Assembly: GCA_014925825.1 (NCBI GenBank)
Contig: JACGCK010000089.1
Span: forward strand, 124,001-188,000
Reading direction: 5' to 3'
Source: Pholiota molesta
Lineage: Eukaryota > Basidiomycota > Agaricomycetes > Agaricales > Strophariaceae
Length of the DNA stretch: 64,000 bases
Part shown: piece by piece, positions 35,062 to 46,955 of the stretch
How positions within the stretch are numbered: the stretch's first letter is position 1
Layout of the letters: every line of letters starts with the position of its first letter
Notes under the pieces: model-generated
Told to the model about the DNA's origin: nothing
Database searches by the model: none
Seen by the model: only the letters and a program-made list of their open reading frames with translations
Position numbers and translations under genes: made by a program

Positions 35062-37479
35062 ATGAATACCAACAATTTAAGGGTCTCTGAGGAAGACGGT
35101 ACGCCATTGCTGCAATAATTTTGTTCGGTTCATGTATACATCCGTTATGCAGGACTTGATTTGCTCAATCGAGTAGTCCTTCATGATGCAATAAGCAATG
35201 GGTACGACGGTTATCCGCCTTCAGACCTACTATTAAAGCCAACCACACTTGTGGAACAAAACCTTAAAGACTGGGTCGATAATCCAACGCCTTCATCCCG
35301 CATCCTGTGGCTTTCAGTTTCCAAGGGCCTTAGCAAATCGGCCGCTGCTCGAAAAGTCGTTGAACACTGTCAGGCCAGTAATCGATTCGTAGCAAGTTTC
35401 TTCTTCCATAGCGAGAAAGGATACGATCAGGGTCGCGGGCTGTTTCCAACCATAGCTTACCAACTGGCCAACAACCATGAAGACTTGCGTGCGCCTATCA
35501 ATCGTATTGTGTTACAGGATCGTTCTTTACTTGACCAGGATTCCATTGGCGCCCAATTTCAATCACTGATCGTTCGACCTTTCCAAGAGTCAACTTCAAT
35601 TCCACTTCTATCTGCTATTGTCGTCATCGTTGGTCTAGATGAATACAACGAACAACAGTCTCAATTGGAAATACTAGACCTCATCGCGAGTGCCGTGACA
35701 AAATACCAACTTCCTCTCCGATTCCTCATTTCAACGCGTTCAGAACCCTACTTTGAGACCGCGTTTGGCGAGGAACCTCTCAAAGACTGCAGCCGCACAA
35801 TAAAGTTTAGCGACAATATTTCCATCGCCACGGAAAGCTCGGCACTCTCTGATCTCCTCCATTCCCACTCTGACAGCGCTTCCCATCCTTTTCTCCGGCG
35901 TCTACTTCCGTCCGTTAAAAGCAGACGTGGTCGGATTTCCCATACCCATAGACGCGCAGGCTACATGGATAGCTTCCCTAGGTTGGTCACAGTCGAAAGC
36001 AGCAATGGCCGTGCAGAGTCGTACTCTCGATCACTGATGATGAAAGGACACGGTTTCCCACTCTGGTACCCAGGCGGTGACTTGGGTAAGCCTATCGAAT
36101 ACTTACAAAAAGGTGTGAGTATTGGCGATGTCGGTGTTTTGGACCGCGACGGTCTTTTCGACTTCTGCTTCAATATTTTCTTGCCTCCAGACGACCCCAA
36201 ACATTCGCATTTGGCACCTGAGGAATTCAAGCCTATCGAAGGAGGTTTGGATACGTCAGAAATCCAGACACAGCCAAACTATTTTGAGCCAGGATCGGTG
36301 ATAACGAGCAAGGGAGTTACTGTTACACGGCGTTCTGAAAGTCCGCTGTAAGGCCGTTCAATTAATACGTCTACCTCGCTCTAACTCCTTTTTCGACTTC
36401 GCAAGGGATATCTCATTTTCATCTACTGAGCAAGAAGGCGGGATTATCATATTACCAGATGGCGCTCTTCGCGAGGATATGATCAATACGGATCGTATTC
36501 ATGAATACGCCAAACGACATGCGCCGTATTGGTATCAGGATGTCAACGGCTATGGGGGTGTCGTTCATACGAATGGGTCTCTGTTCCTCGTGACAGGCTG
36601 CGACAAGGCCAACGACTGGGCAATAGCTTCTTTTCCGTATTACTCTGGTACAAAAACGCAACTTGACCTTCAATATACCCAGCAGCCTGATTTTGGACCT
36701 CCATGGGTGGACCACAGTACAGCGCGTACCGATTTCTATGCGCCTTCTACTTCTAAGTCTATACCAACGAATGCTGACTCGCGACATCAATGCATCTTCG
36801 TTCGCGGGATGCGAATATCCTTGAGTCTCAAATCGTGGAACGAGGCCATGCCTGTCACACAGTCAGCGCGGTTATACTACTCTTATATCTTACACACACC
36901 GACGTCGCTGGAGCTATTGATGAACGCTGTCTTAATATGCCTGCGATTGCGTCTGTCGGAACGCAGGGCAATGAAAAAGGTGACCCCAAGCCGCTTGGTG
37001 AGCCACACGTCCTGCCATATTATATATACACTCAATAAAGCGGGTCGATAAGCAATTATTCCACCCTAATTTTGTCATCGGACAAGTGCTTTTGCAGCGG
37101 GTAAGTCGTTATTCCAGAACTAATGAGGAAATTGCTAAGATGGCTTCTTCAAGCACCCTGACTCTGAAGTAGCGCTTGTCGACGATTCTGTCTGGTGTTC
37201 TCTAACTCATGAGGTATTTCTCAGATCTTCATTTCGAACCAGCTTTGACCATGCTATGTTCATTACCCTTAGAGTCTGTGTACAATATCTGAGGTCAACG
37301 AGCTTGTCACAGCTGTATTCAATCAAAACGACGTCGTTGAGAAAGACGGTAATATGAATTTATCTATGCGGCATCGACCTCAATTAAACGCCTAAATAAT
37401 TCTAGGAGTAGTCACCCTCGTATCGAAGACAGACAGTGGCTATGGAACGGTATTTATATTTTTGAGGTGGCCTACGTGA
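35062..37479 (+). CDS. NACHT-like NTPase (degenerate Walker motifs) plus Agaricomycete accessory domain
   Basis: Exon 1 35062-35098, exon 2 35153-36347, exon 3 from 36406; the last exons, ending at 37479, are tentative. Residues 30-230 match a NACHT domain of fungal NLR-like proteins: ILWLSVSKGLSKSAAARKVV at Walker A, FVASFFFHSEKGYDQGRGLF, PTIAYQLANN, IVVIVGLDEYNEQQ at Walker B, and LPLRFLISTRSEPYFE. Family members usually read GPAGAGKS and VVIDGLDEC, so the Walker A glycines and the Walker B aspartate are lost and ATPase activity is unlikely. The second half is an uncharacterised domain I recall from many Agaricomycetes: GHGFPLWYPGGDLG, GVSIGDVGVLDRDGLFDFCF, GGIIILPDGALRED, KRHAPYWYQDV, NGSLFLVTGCDKANDWAIAS and HQCIFVRGMRISL. 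It shares this with the gene at 38.9-42.9 kb. No ankyrin, WD or TPR repeats follow. Confidence 0.6.
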
Positions 37480-38861
37480 TTCGATGACGGAGTCTTCTTT
37501 TCTAGCTACCAAAATCCCCGCCTCCTCCACGAAGAGCGCCTTGGTTAACTCTCCCACTGCTTCCCAAATTTCTCAAGCAAAATCCTGAGAAGAAAGATCT
37601 TCACTGGGTTCAGGATATACCGGTCTCTGAGCATGCTAAATTATTCTGATTGTGCGGACTATGATCTCGCTTCTAATTACTCGTATAATCATTTCTTTCC
37701 GTATATCTAAATTTTGTATGTGCTATATTGGTTGCATATGGTTTCTTTACGGCTTTGCATAGATTACTGTTTCTACGATTCTTTCGTGAACTTTTTAGAT
37801 CTCTATATACTTTGAAACTTCCTGTCGGAACTGAGGTGAGTATTGCAGTGCTCATATGGATAAATCAAGAGCCGGGCGGACTATCTGGTTAATTTATTAT
37901 TATTCTAATTTATGTTGAACGATTTGATGCAAGTTACTGTTTGAACTTACAAAGAGGAGGAAACTTCAAAACCAGATACAATCGAAGATTTGAAGATGCT
38001 ACTCTCTTGTGTTTTGAACGCTGTCCACATTTACTTGATTTATTATCCATCTGGATGCTGAGGTTCCTTAGTGCCATTCCGATTTTTTACAACATAGTGA
38101 GGAATTGGTAAGGATACTACAGGCCAGCTGCCATGCCAGCGAACCACAGGTATTCGGAGAATGCCGTTATTTATGTGTGAACGGAAGTTTTTGTGACTTG
38201 GACTTTTACTGCTACTTATCCTTGACTTTCTCTGCTCAAAATGCCCGTTAACTTGTTCCAAATACGACAAATATCTCTCCCAGAGACCGCCCATCCGTGT
38301 ATATTCCGCTCTCTACGGCGATCTGACATTGGACTCGTCCATTCCCATGGGCCGTTATTGCTGCTTAAACTGCCATGTCAAGTGATTAGCCTTCAACCCT
38401 ATCTCAATTCAACGAGACAGTATACCGATATACCTCTGATTTTGCTCCTTTAGTCATCGTGGGTCTATATTCTGACCTGGAATAGACAAATTGGCTCCCT
38501 TCATACTTTTATGGGAAATGAAGTCGGGGTGTTTGTTTTTCAATGCCCTTCAACTTTCGCACCTCAAATCACAAAAGTCGCAAGACATTTTGAGTCTTCA
38601 ATGGACAACGTGTGGCTAGCCATCAGTCACTGTCCCCCAAAGGTGTGCACTGCATCGCCTGACAATCGACATTGTCCAATATTAGGCGCCGACACGAGGA
38701 AATTCTGCGGCCCGAGATTAGTACACATTGGTCTCCTGAACCTAGGGATCTCTCACGTTTCTGTATCACGTCCGCAAGACTAGAGAGCATCGGCAGCGTC
38801 CGAAGGGCAGCTGTCAGTACTGCGCTACCAAGGACTATCAACCATATCCTTCTCGTTCAGG
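37480..38861. other. 1.4-kb spacer inside accessory island
   Basis: AT-rich DNA with short open frames on both strands (38043-38294 minus, 38511-38783 plus) and no recognisable domain. It may contain remnants of another accessory gene. Confidence 0.35.
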
Positions 38862-41800
38862 ATGTCTGATTCATACCCACCTTACGATCACTCTGAAGGA
38901 CATTCAAGTAATATCTTTCGTTGAATACGACGACAAGAGATTGATTCCCTTTCACAGACCATTCTAGCAGAAGAAAGAGTAAATCTACCGACCAGTAAGT
39001 TCCCTACATCCCATTCTTTCGTTCTGGTATCGCCCATCTCTGAACTACATGAAACGCCTCATCAGCGTTGGGCGCCCAAAGGATGTGAATTACGATTATG
39101 TCCAAGGTAACCGAATGCCAGACGATCCCCCGACATATAACCCCAGCAAGGGTGGCTATCCACTAGCTACCTCGCGAACACAAACTGTACCCAACGTCCG
39201 CAACTTCAACGATGTCGGCCAATATCCTTCAGAACAACAACAACAGCTCAACGCATATTCCGTCGCCCCGCTTGCCCCTTATCCGCAAGGAGGTCAATAT
39301 GCAATCACTAGTGACACTGGTAATACGACGACTGCTGCTTCGACAAATAGTTTCAACAGGCAGAGAACCGTTGTGTCTCAAGGAACTTTATTCAATGGTG
39401 CGGTTTCTGCTAACTCAACTGTAGTCAATGTGTTCAACTTCCATCCAGGTACGAATATAAGTGTGAACTCTCGGTCTTCTGACTCGTACTTACCTGGCTT
39501 TCAACCGACAGTATCCCCTCCTTCCCTAAATCATCCACCGAATCTCGTTCGTCATCTTAATCCAACCACCCTTGTAGATCCTTTTTTTTTACTCTATGTG
39601 TCCAGATGCCGTTGCAACCCCCAGTCCACCCTTCCCAGAGCTACCATAAACACTCAGGTCAGTATCGTCATCAATTTAGTTTAGTTATTCTATACTTCCA
39701 TCACTATTGATTAACGTAACCTAGACCAATCCGCGCCAACAATGCGACCATCGATTTCAGACCCTTCTTATGATCAAGTAAGTTCGTCCTCGCTCCGATT
39801 CTACCTTTTGCTCACAGATACCCAACACTTTAGCGTGGTGATGCTCGACATCGGCCTCATCCTAGTAAAGGTAGGCAACATTGTTCGATGAACTCGTGAT
39901 TGCCATTGATTCAAACTGACAGATGGGGAGAGTCGCCCTTTATATCGTTCGAAACCGCCATACCCGTATAACCAAGAGCAGGCTTCCGAGACCGCATCTG
40001 CGCATGATAACAAGGAACGCTTTCAACCTCCGAAACGAGACAGGGATGTTCGATATGATTCTTCTGGTGGCTACAAAGATAGAAGTTCCTTTCAATCGTC
40101 ACAATATCCACCCAATCCAGATGAAATCAACCCCCAAGGGTTTATGCCGGAGAGACAATCCGGTAAGGAGGAGTGGGCCAACAGCAATCAGGATGTGGTG
40201 GACCAACCACAACCTCGTCGACCACGGGAAAACAGAAGGCAACCAGAGACGGCTACTCGAGATTGGAGCGACGAGGACGAGGAAACGAGTCGAGAAAATA
40301 CACCCAAAGTGTACTTCAATAAACCACGGCGACCAGGAATGGGTACGCTCCAACCACAGATAAGTACGAGCTGGACTGGCAGAGACGACCAACTTCTCTA
40401 TGGAAGCCCGCCAAATGTGTCGGCTCCACAAACGAAGACGTCGAGTTCGGAATCCGTGCTGACCGTCCGACAAGGGAATCTGGGAAGCCAATGGCCGAAA
40501 ACTCAGGATAACGATCTTAACCTGTTTACGAGTCCGGAGCATGGTGGTATGTTGGTAGAGCCTAAAAACCCCAGATCAGGTTCATCGAGGGCTCATACGA
40601 TCCTATTTTGCTATGCACAGCCGATTCGAAAGGATCTTCGAAGTCCACTTCACTTTTTACCAATCCTTCGTTATCTTCCCAACGACGCCAAAACAGTCAA
40701 AGTGGGCGACCTACGAATCAAGAAGTGCAGGATACATCACTGTACGACGCCCCGTATGGTTCACCTCGGGACCCCCGCAATCAAGGCGCGACCACAGATA
40801 TGCAGAACGAAGACAAATATAAGTCGCTGGAAAGAGCACCCCCTCTTGCAAGGGGTGTCTCCCACCCCGCGCAAAGTAGCGAAGGAAGATCCTGGCACAA
40901 TCTCACTTCCGACAACATCCAGCCCCACACAACTTCTCGCGGGCAATCCAGACAAGAAGATACAACCAATCAAGCTCAAGACTGGACAGGACCCTCAAAT
41001 CATATCTCACCTGGACGAAGTTTCTCGGAAGGCCGGCCGAATCTGGACCAATTTTCAGCCAATGTCGCTCCTTACCCCAGCACATTCCAGTACCCGCCAA
41101 ACCAAATGCCCCCTTCAGGACCATGGCCTGGTCCTTATGGTATCGTTTCCTCTTATCTGACCCGGGCTACAAAAATTCAAAAGATTTTGATCTATCTTAG
41201 GACCGCCATCAAGTTCGGCCTCAGGCTCTATGTTTCCAAGCGCGGAGGTAAGAATCTGCCCGTTCTGTATCATTGTAGTTTGAAAAAATTATGTGCAGGG
41301 TTACTCTCAGCTTCCTACTAGGCACCATTCACAATACCAGAACGAACTTTGTAGGTCCTTTGGGTTTTAGGGTATTCTTGCTACTCAATTCTTTTATACA
41401 ATTCAGCGCAACGAATGGCTCAGGCTTCTTTAAGCAATGCCTCACGTGGCCCGTTACAGGTAGCTGTCCTCTTTATTCCTCGATGTATTTCATCTAAAGA
41501 CATAAACCATTAGCCAATATTGGAAGCGCAACAACAATCCTATGTCAATAGCGCGCTTTCGTCGCACATATCGCAAACTTCATTGACAACGATACCAGAC
41601 AAGTACATTTCCTTTGGTATGGAATTTGTCTTTTTGATGACTTTTACTAAAGCATATACCCACAGGGAATCCGAGTCTACGTCCGTTCCAGAAAAAAAAG
41701 CAGAGCGAGGTACTTGATCGCGCGTACTTAACAAACAAATAGATATACTCACCCTTTTCATTGAACTTTCTAGAGTTGGAAACGAAATAAATCCATCGAG

Positions 41801-42870
41801 GGCCACGTTTCATTATATATGACATCGAATATTGTGGATCAAGAGACTGTGCCTCTTTGGTATCCTTTTCCCAAGCTCAAGGGCAGCGATCGAAGACGGC
41901 GTGGTATTGAAATTGGTGATGTGGGGTATTTGGACGACTCCGGTGACTTTCACGCGCTATTCAATGTCTTCCACACATCGAGCGCCAATCAGTTTCGTGG
42001 CGCCACCCCTCCACCCGAACATCACTATCAACCCCTTACCGAGCAACAGGATGTCAGAAAGGTTGATATTCAGAAGCAACATTTTTATCTAAGCGATAAC
42101 ATTCAAAGAGACGAAGGACAATCGCGACAGTGAGTAGAACACTTCCATGCCAACAAGAAAGCCCACATTGACTATATTATTTATTAAGTAGTTTATATTT
42201 CTCAATGAAAAGAAGGGCTGGCCGCAGCGGAGCAATAATCGTTTTGCCGCATGGAGGCTCGACGTCGACATTGCGCAGTAGATTTTTTCAACTACCCAAC
42301 GTCAAACATTATTTTCAAGAACACGCGGCGTCATGGTACCAACATGCCAACTCACGGCACATTCTAGGTCTATCAAATGGCTCGCTGCTTTTCATTCGAG
42401 GTACTCATCAAGCGCGGACCTGGGGAATTGCAGCATTCATGTCCAAGTCTGACGTCAGAGAAGATCAGAATATCTCGTTTTCTGCTTCAGGCTCGAACCG
42501 CTACGAGTACCAATGGGATAGATTCAACGAGAAGTGGAAAATAGCTGCAGGGCCCTCTGTCGCTGAATTGGGTGAGTTGCATAGTGGCGAACCACCGCCT
42601 TTGAATCAATGTTTCGGGATCATCGCGTCGTCCTTGGAATTGGACAACCAAACCTGGCAACACTATTTCTCGGGGCTCAAAAATCGCAGCCCTACAACCC
42701 CCGCCGGAAGAAACCAGAACTCAAGTACTTTCGGTCGCATTTTAAGCCGTGTATCGTCCTTCAGTAGCATTCGGGTTGAAAATCCTCCACGTGCGCAATA
42801 TGCGGTGTCGTTGTCCGATTCTCAGAGAGGTGAGTTGCACTGTATACATATCTGTGATTTTCCATGTTGA
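38862..42870 (+). CDS. Disordered protein, probably fused to a second copy of the accessory domain
   Basis: ATG at 38862 (MSDSYPPYDHSEGHS) is followed by about a dozen exons that join in phase, giving some 650 residues rich in Ser, Gln, Pro and Asn (DPPTYNPSKGGYPLATSRTQ; RSSFQSSQYPPNPDEINPQG; SSQRRQNSQSG). The last disordered exons read PTRHHSQYQNEL, QRMAQASLSNASRG and ISQTSLTTIPDKESES. As written the frame stops at 41790, only 28 bp before a frame starting at 41819. Removing one A from the A8 run at about 41,693-41,700 instead gives an open exon into SWKRNKSIEGHVSLYMTSN and the accessory domain (ETVPLWYPFPKLKG, GIEIGDVGYLDDSGDFHALF, RSGAIIVLPHGG, NGSLLFIRGTHQARTWGIAA). A one-base loss near 40,600 is also assumed. 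The C-terminal end after 42,830 is uncertain. The function is unknown. Two separate genes are the alternative. Confidence 0.55.
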
Positions 42871-43092
42871 CATTGGGGATGAAGCTTATCATTCAAACGA
42901 CTATGACCTTCTTCGAATGGATGTGCGATCTACGTAGGCAGCGGTCACTTTTCATTGTTTCCATGTTCATTTGTACTACATATCATGTATGCAATTATCC
43001 CATGTATACGATCTTGTATCTTATGCCCATCTTGCCTCGAAAATTTGGTCACGAACGAGCGAAAAGTCAGCGGGGTGGACGCCTAAACAGGT
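42871..43092. other. Short spacer with dispersed repeat
   Basis: Contains the 42,953-43,013 copy of the repeat also found at 4,088-4,143; otherwise nothing is recognised. Confidence 0.4.
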
Positions 43093-43817
43093 TCAAGAAA
43101 TCGAACGAAGACGCCTGGATAAATTATCAGAATAACACCATAAGCAACTACAGTATATTAGACGTACGCGGGGAATGACTGCATTTTCGTTGGTGGGCTT
43201 CTGCTGATCCTCATTGTCATCGTCGTCGCCGTCGCCGTCATCATCATCACCACCGGGTCCAGTGTTAGAGCCCCTGTTATTGTACCACTTCCACAGCTTC
43301 CAGCCAAAGAGCCCGACACCGCCTGCCAAAAGAATAGATCCAATGGCCAGCACTGCAGGTGATGCAACAACTGCCGTAGCCGCGAACGCCTGCACCACAG
43401 AGAATGCGCCGCCGGTCAATGCACCATATACCGACGATTGGAGTGCCGCGGCTAAACTGCCTAATGAAAGTTGAAAGTTGGGCCTGATTAGAGACGTTGA
43501 GACAATACAGCCATGATATATGAATACGAACCTAAAAGAACGCCGCTGCTCGTGAAACCCAGTGCATTCACAACCACAACCGCCAGAGAGGGTAGGAGGA
43601 CAGCCAGACTTGCGGCCGACAACAGACCGGCGAGTGCAAGTGTATGCCTCCGCACGATGGCCCTGACTTGGTTGAGCAGCTGGGCGGAGATTTGTGCGAC
43701 ATGTGCGAGCGGCAGCTGGTTGAGTGTCTGCCTCATAATGGCGTCAACGAACGCGTTGATGTTGACGTTTGGGGGCCCAGGACCCCCGTTGTTGGGAATG
43801 TTAGCTGGAGCGCTCAT
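43093..43817 (-). CDS. Interferon 6-16 / ISG12-like small membrane protein, copy 1
   Basis: The start MSAPANIPNNGGPGPPN is followed by an amphipathic region and hydrophobic segments typical of the IFI6/IFI27 (6-16) family. ALAGLLSAASLAVLLPSLAV leads into ALGFTSSGVLLG. After a phase-1 intron comes SLAAALQSSVYGALTGGAFS, VVQAFAATAVVASPAVLAIG and LLAGGVGLFGWKLWKWYNN. The GFTxxGVxxGS and QSxxYGAxTxGxF signatures define the family, which in animals localises to mitochondria or ER and affects cell death; the fungal role is unknown. The tail is unusual: an Asp-rich stretch (GPGGDDDDGDGDDDDNEDQQ) and a Cys/Arg end. The upstream Met at 43907 is less likely because the sister gene starts at the equivalent Met. 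Confidence 0.7.
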
Positions 43818-45110
43818 TGCGTGCGTCGGCTTGTTGAAAGAGGAGGAAAGCCAGATGCATGGTTTCTTATACCGTAAAATAGGCGCCCATATGCTTCCTT
43901 TGGTCACGATACTGGAAGCTTCTCCGCACCTCCGAATCCCACACGAATTGAAACGAGGCGCAAACGAAGCAGCAATTTTCTATTTTTGGAGCATCGCAGC
44001 ACTGTCTCCAGAGATAAGAAACGAACATAGAGGCTACGACGTCGCTTGGAAAGAGTTTAGAGGATGAATCATTTGCAGGCTTATCGACATCCTTGAACGA
44101 CCAACATAAGTACATTGTCGATGGATATCAGAAAGAACAAAATACCTTGTGATGATGCAAGCAACTTCTATCTTGAAAACGCCAGCCTGCGCAGGTGCCA
44201 GGAAGGTTGATACTACTGCGTTTTCCATGTCCGTTTCGAGCTGCGGATGCTTAAATATACTCTGGCCTGGCCATCCTGCACAACATGACGCAAAATCAGC
44301 TTCATTTTTGTTCAACATTCATAATCGAATGCGAACCTAAAACCCATAATCTTGAGTACTGTATCGGCTGCAGTAACTAACTTAGTATTGTTGTCGACAG
44401 ATAACAGAAAGACCAGAAAATCTTGTGATGATTCAAGATGCTTCCATCGTGGACATGCCAACCTACGTGGCAAGAACTGCGTTTTTCATTTCCGTTCGCG
44501 CCGCCGCGGATGCCTACAAATCCTGCACAACATGAGCATACCCCAAATCAGCATCAGGTCTGTTCAGCGTCCATAAATCGAGTAGTCGGTGCGCACCTAT
44601 AAGTATAGCGCGTCGACTACTGCGCAAGATTCACTATTCAAGCTTCGAGCTCAAGAATCCATACATCGTGCCAGTTGGGTTTGAGTTGGGTCCAGTGGCT
44701 GTTTGGGCTGTGTTTGTCTTGCGCAACGCCAAATAACGAAGTAGATAAGTAGAAATGACGCCAATAATCCAGCCAGCATGGTTCAAAGCCAGTTCCAGAG
44801 AGAGCCACAAATGTGATCCGCATCAAGCGCTGTTCAAAAAATGGTATCGCGAAGTTCGCTTCCAGCCAGTGATAATTGATAATGAATGTATGTATCAAGT
44901 ATGTATATACACGCGAGCTCAGGATACCGCACACAGCGCCCAAGCAATTGAATAAAAAAAAGTGCCCGTTCGATTCATTCGGTGTCTACGCATGTATGCG
45001 GCAGAAGGGGCGGTATGAAAGGGACAGAGCGCGAAGCAGGTGGTGAATAGAAAGGAGAGTAAAAGTGCCACAATTTCAATATAAACAAGGGAAAAACTTG
45101 TCTGGCTTGC
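43818..45110 (-). repeat. Upstream half of a tandem segmental duplication (unit 1)
   Basis: This is the upstream (5') region of ISG12-like copy 1. It aligns in patches with 45,619-46,830: the start-proximal GCGCCCA..ATGCTTC and GATACTGGAAGCTTC.GCAC, then the AAGCGCTG..CAAAA, CTTCCAGCCA, CCGCACACAGCGCCCA and TGTCTACGCATGTATGCGGC blocks near the far end. The offset is about 1.75-1.8 kb. Within it, 44,120-44,345 and 44,385-44,600 are a further local tandem copy. Confidence 0.7.
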
Positions 45111-45155
45111 AATGCGCGCGTCACTACTGCCATCAACATCGTCGGGGCATTATCC

Positions 45156-45618
45156 CTAGGATCCGGCCAACTTCAAGCACCAGAACACGGCTCCCGCTCC
45201 CAAAGAAATCACACCGGAGACCAGCATTAAGGGCGGCGCAATCACCGCCGTGGCCCCGAACGACATAAGCCACGCGAATATACCGCTGGTAAATGCACCA
45301 TAGCAGTACGACTGGATAACTGCAGCGACAGAACCTGATTATACAATAAAGACCGAGTTGGGAAAGATTAGAAACAGGATACGATGTAAGTAGCACTGAA
45401 GACGCACCTGCAGCAACGCCTGCACTTGTGAAGCCCAGCACATTCACAGAGAATATGGTCAGACTGGGCAGAAGGGCGGCCAGGCCTGTCGCGGACAATA
45501 ATGTCCCCCCGAGTGCGTATATATGGCGGCTGGCGTGACCCAGCAGCTGGGCAGCGAATGGTGCGAGCGCATTGACGCCGGGAATTCCGTTGCTGGCGAT
45601 GGTACTCAATGCGTTCAT
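45156..45618 (-). CDS. Interferon 6-16 / ISG12-like small membrane protein, copy 2
   Basis: The two-exon structure is identical to copy 1. Exon 1: MNALSTIASNGIPGVNALAP, GGTLLSATGLAALLPSLTIF, NVLGFTSAGVAAG. A phase-1 intron follows, then SVAAVIQSYCYGAFTSGIFA, WLMSFGATAVIAPPLMLVSG and GAGAVFWCLKLAGS with stop TAG at 45156. Nearly the whole protein is hydrophobic with many Gly/Ala. Copy 2 lacks the Asp-rich tail of copy 1 and has a different N-terminus, so the pair has diverged after duplication. The conserved GFTSAG...QS..YGAFTSG core supports the family call. Membrane insertion in mitochondria or ER is inferred from animal members. Confidence 0.72.
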
Positions 45619-46830
45619 TGCGTGCGTCGGCTTGTTTAGAAGGGGAGAAAAGAAAGATGCATGGGGTCTTATACCGTAAAATAAGCGCCCACACGCATGC
45701 TTCGTTTACTCACGATATGTACTGGAAGCTTCCGCACACCTTTGCATGTATACCCACACGGATTGAAACGAGGCGTAAATTGTTCTATTTTTGGAGCGTC
45801 GCAACACTTTCTCCAGAGAGTACACCGAGGCTGCGAAGTCGCTTGAAAAGAGTTCAGAGGACATTCTGTGCACGCTTATTGACGACCTTGAACGACCAAG
45901 ATGAGACGACACATATCACAAAGACCAAAAAACTTTACGATGACACAAGATGCGTCTATCTTGAACGTGCCAGCCCTGCGCAACAACTGCATTTTTCATT
46001 TCCGTTCGAGCCGCGGGATGCCAACAAATACTGCTCTGGCCATCCTGCAGATGAGCATACCCAGAATCAACTTCATCTGAGTTCAAAGTTCATGATTGAC
46101 TAGTGGATGCGAACCTGGAAAGCGCGTTGACGACTGCCCAAGCTTCGCTATTCAAGCTTCAAAAATCAATACATCGTGCCAGCTGGGTCCACCTTTTATA
46201 GTGAGTTTGTCTCGCGCGATACGCACTAGATAGAATTGGCGCGATTAGAACAGCCGCACAAGATGATAAAACGAAACACACCATCTCAAAAAGATACATA
46301 GACAGGGAAATGACTATGAATATGCATGCTTTACCTGGCTGAGCACCCACTGCTTACTACTATACAATCCGTGATTGGTCGTCAATTGGCTCAAATCCAT
46401 TGATGGCATCTACAACAAACTCAAAAAAACAATATTAATAGCGCGCCATTCGAGGTCAGGTACAGCGGGGCCTGGGGCTCTCAAAGCCAGTTCCAGAGAG
46501 AACCAGAGGGCCGTGAAAGAGTCTCCAGACACAGGTCAGTCAGTGACTGCCAGTACGATCCGCATCAAGCGCTGCACAAAATAACATCGCGAAACCTGCT
46601 TCCAGCCAACAGCTGCATCATAATAAACGCAAGTATATACATGCGAACCGCGAGCTCAGTACACCGCACACAGCGCCCACGACGACGGAATAAAAAAAGT
46701 GCTCTCGATTCGATTCGGTGTCTATGCATGTATGCAGCAGAAAGGTTGGTATGAGAGGGACAACAGAGCGCGAAGCAGCATAGGGAAACGGGCGGCGAAT
46801 AGAAAGGGGGGATAAGTGCGATAATAACAT
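45619..46830 (-). repeat. Upstream half of a tandem segmental duplication (unit 2)
   Basis: Second copy of the block described at 43,818-45,110, ending where COX IV sequence begins. Shared landmarks are the start-proximal block after 45,650, the GACCA.AAAACTTTA and CATTTTTCATTTCCGTTCGA region near 45,930-46,010, and the far-end block near 46,568-46,750. Past about 46,850 the similarity to 45,060-45,120 stops and the COX IV 3' flank starts. Confidence 0.7.
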
Positions 46831-46955
46831 AAACAAGGAAATGGTTTGGCTTGCGCGCGTGGGGCAGGTGTCGGCTGCCCGCATTATTATTATAGAAATG
46901 TGCCCCGACTTCCAAAATCTGAGTATTCTCATTTTCCACGACGTAGTTGGGTATT

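Noticed and set aside
44352..46584. Small open frames in the duplicated upstream blocks as genes
   Set aside because: Frames are not conserved between the duplicate units, which argues against coding.
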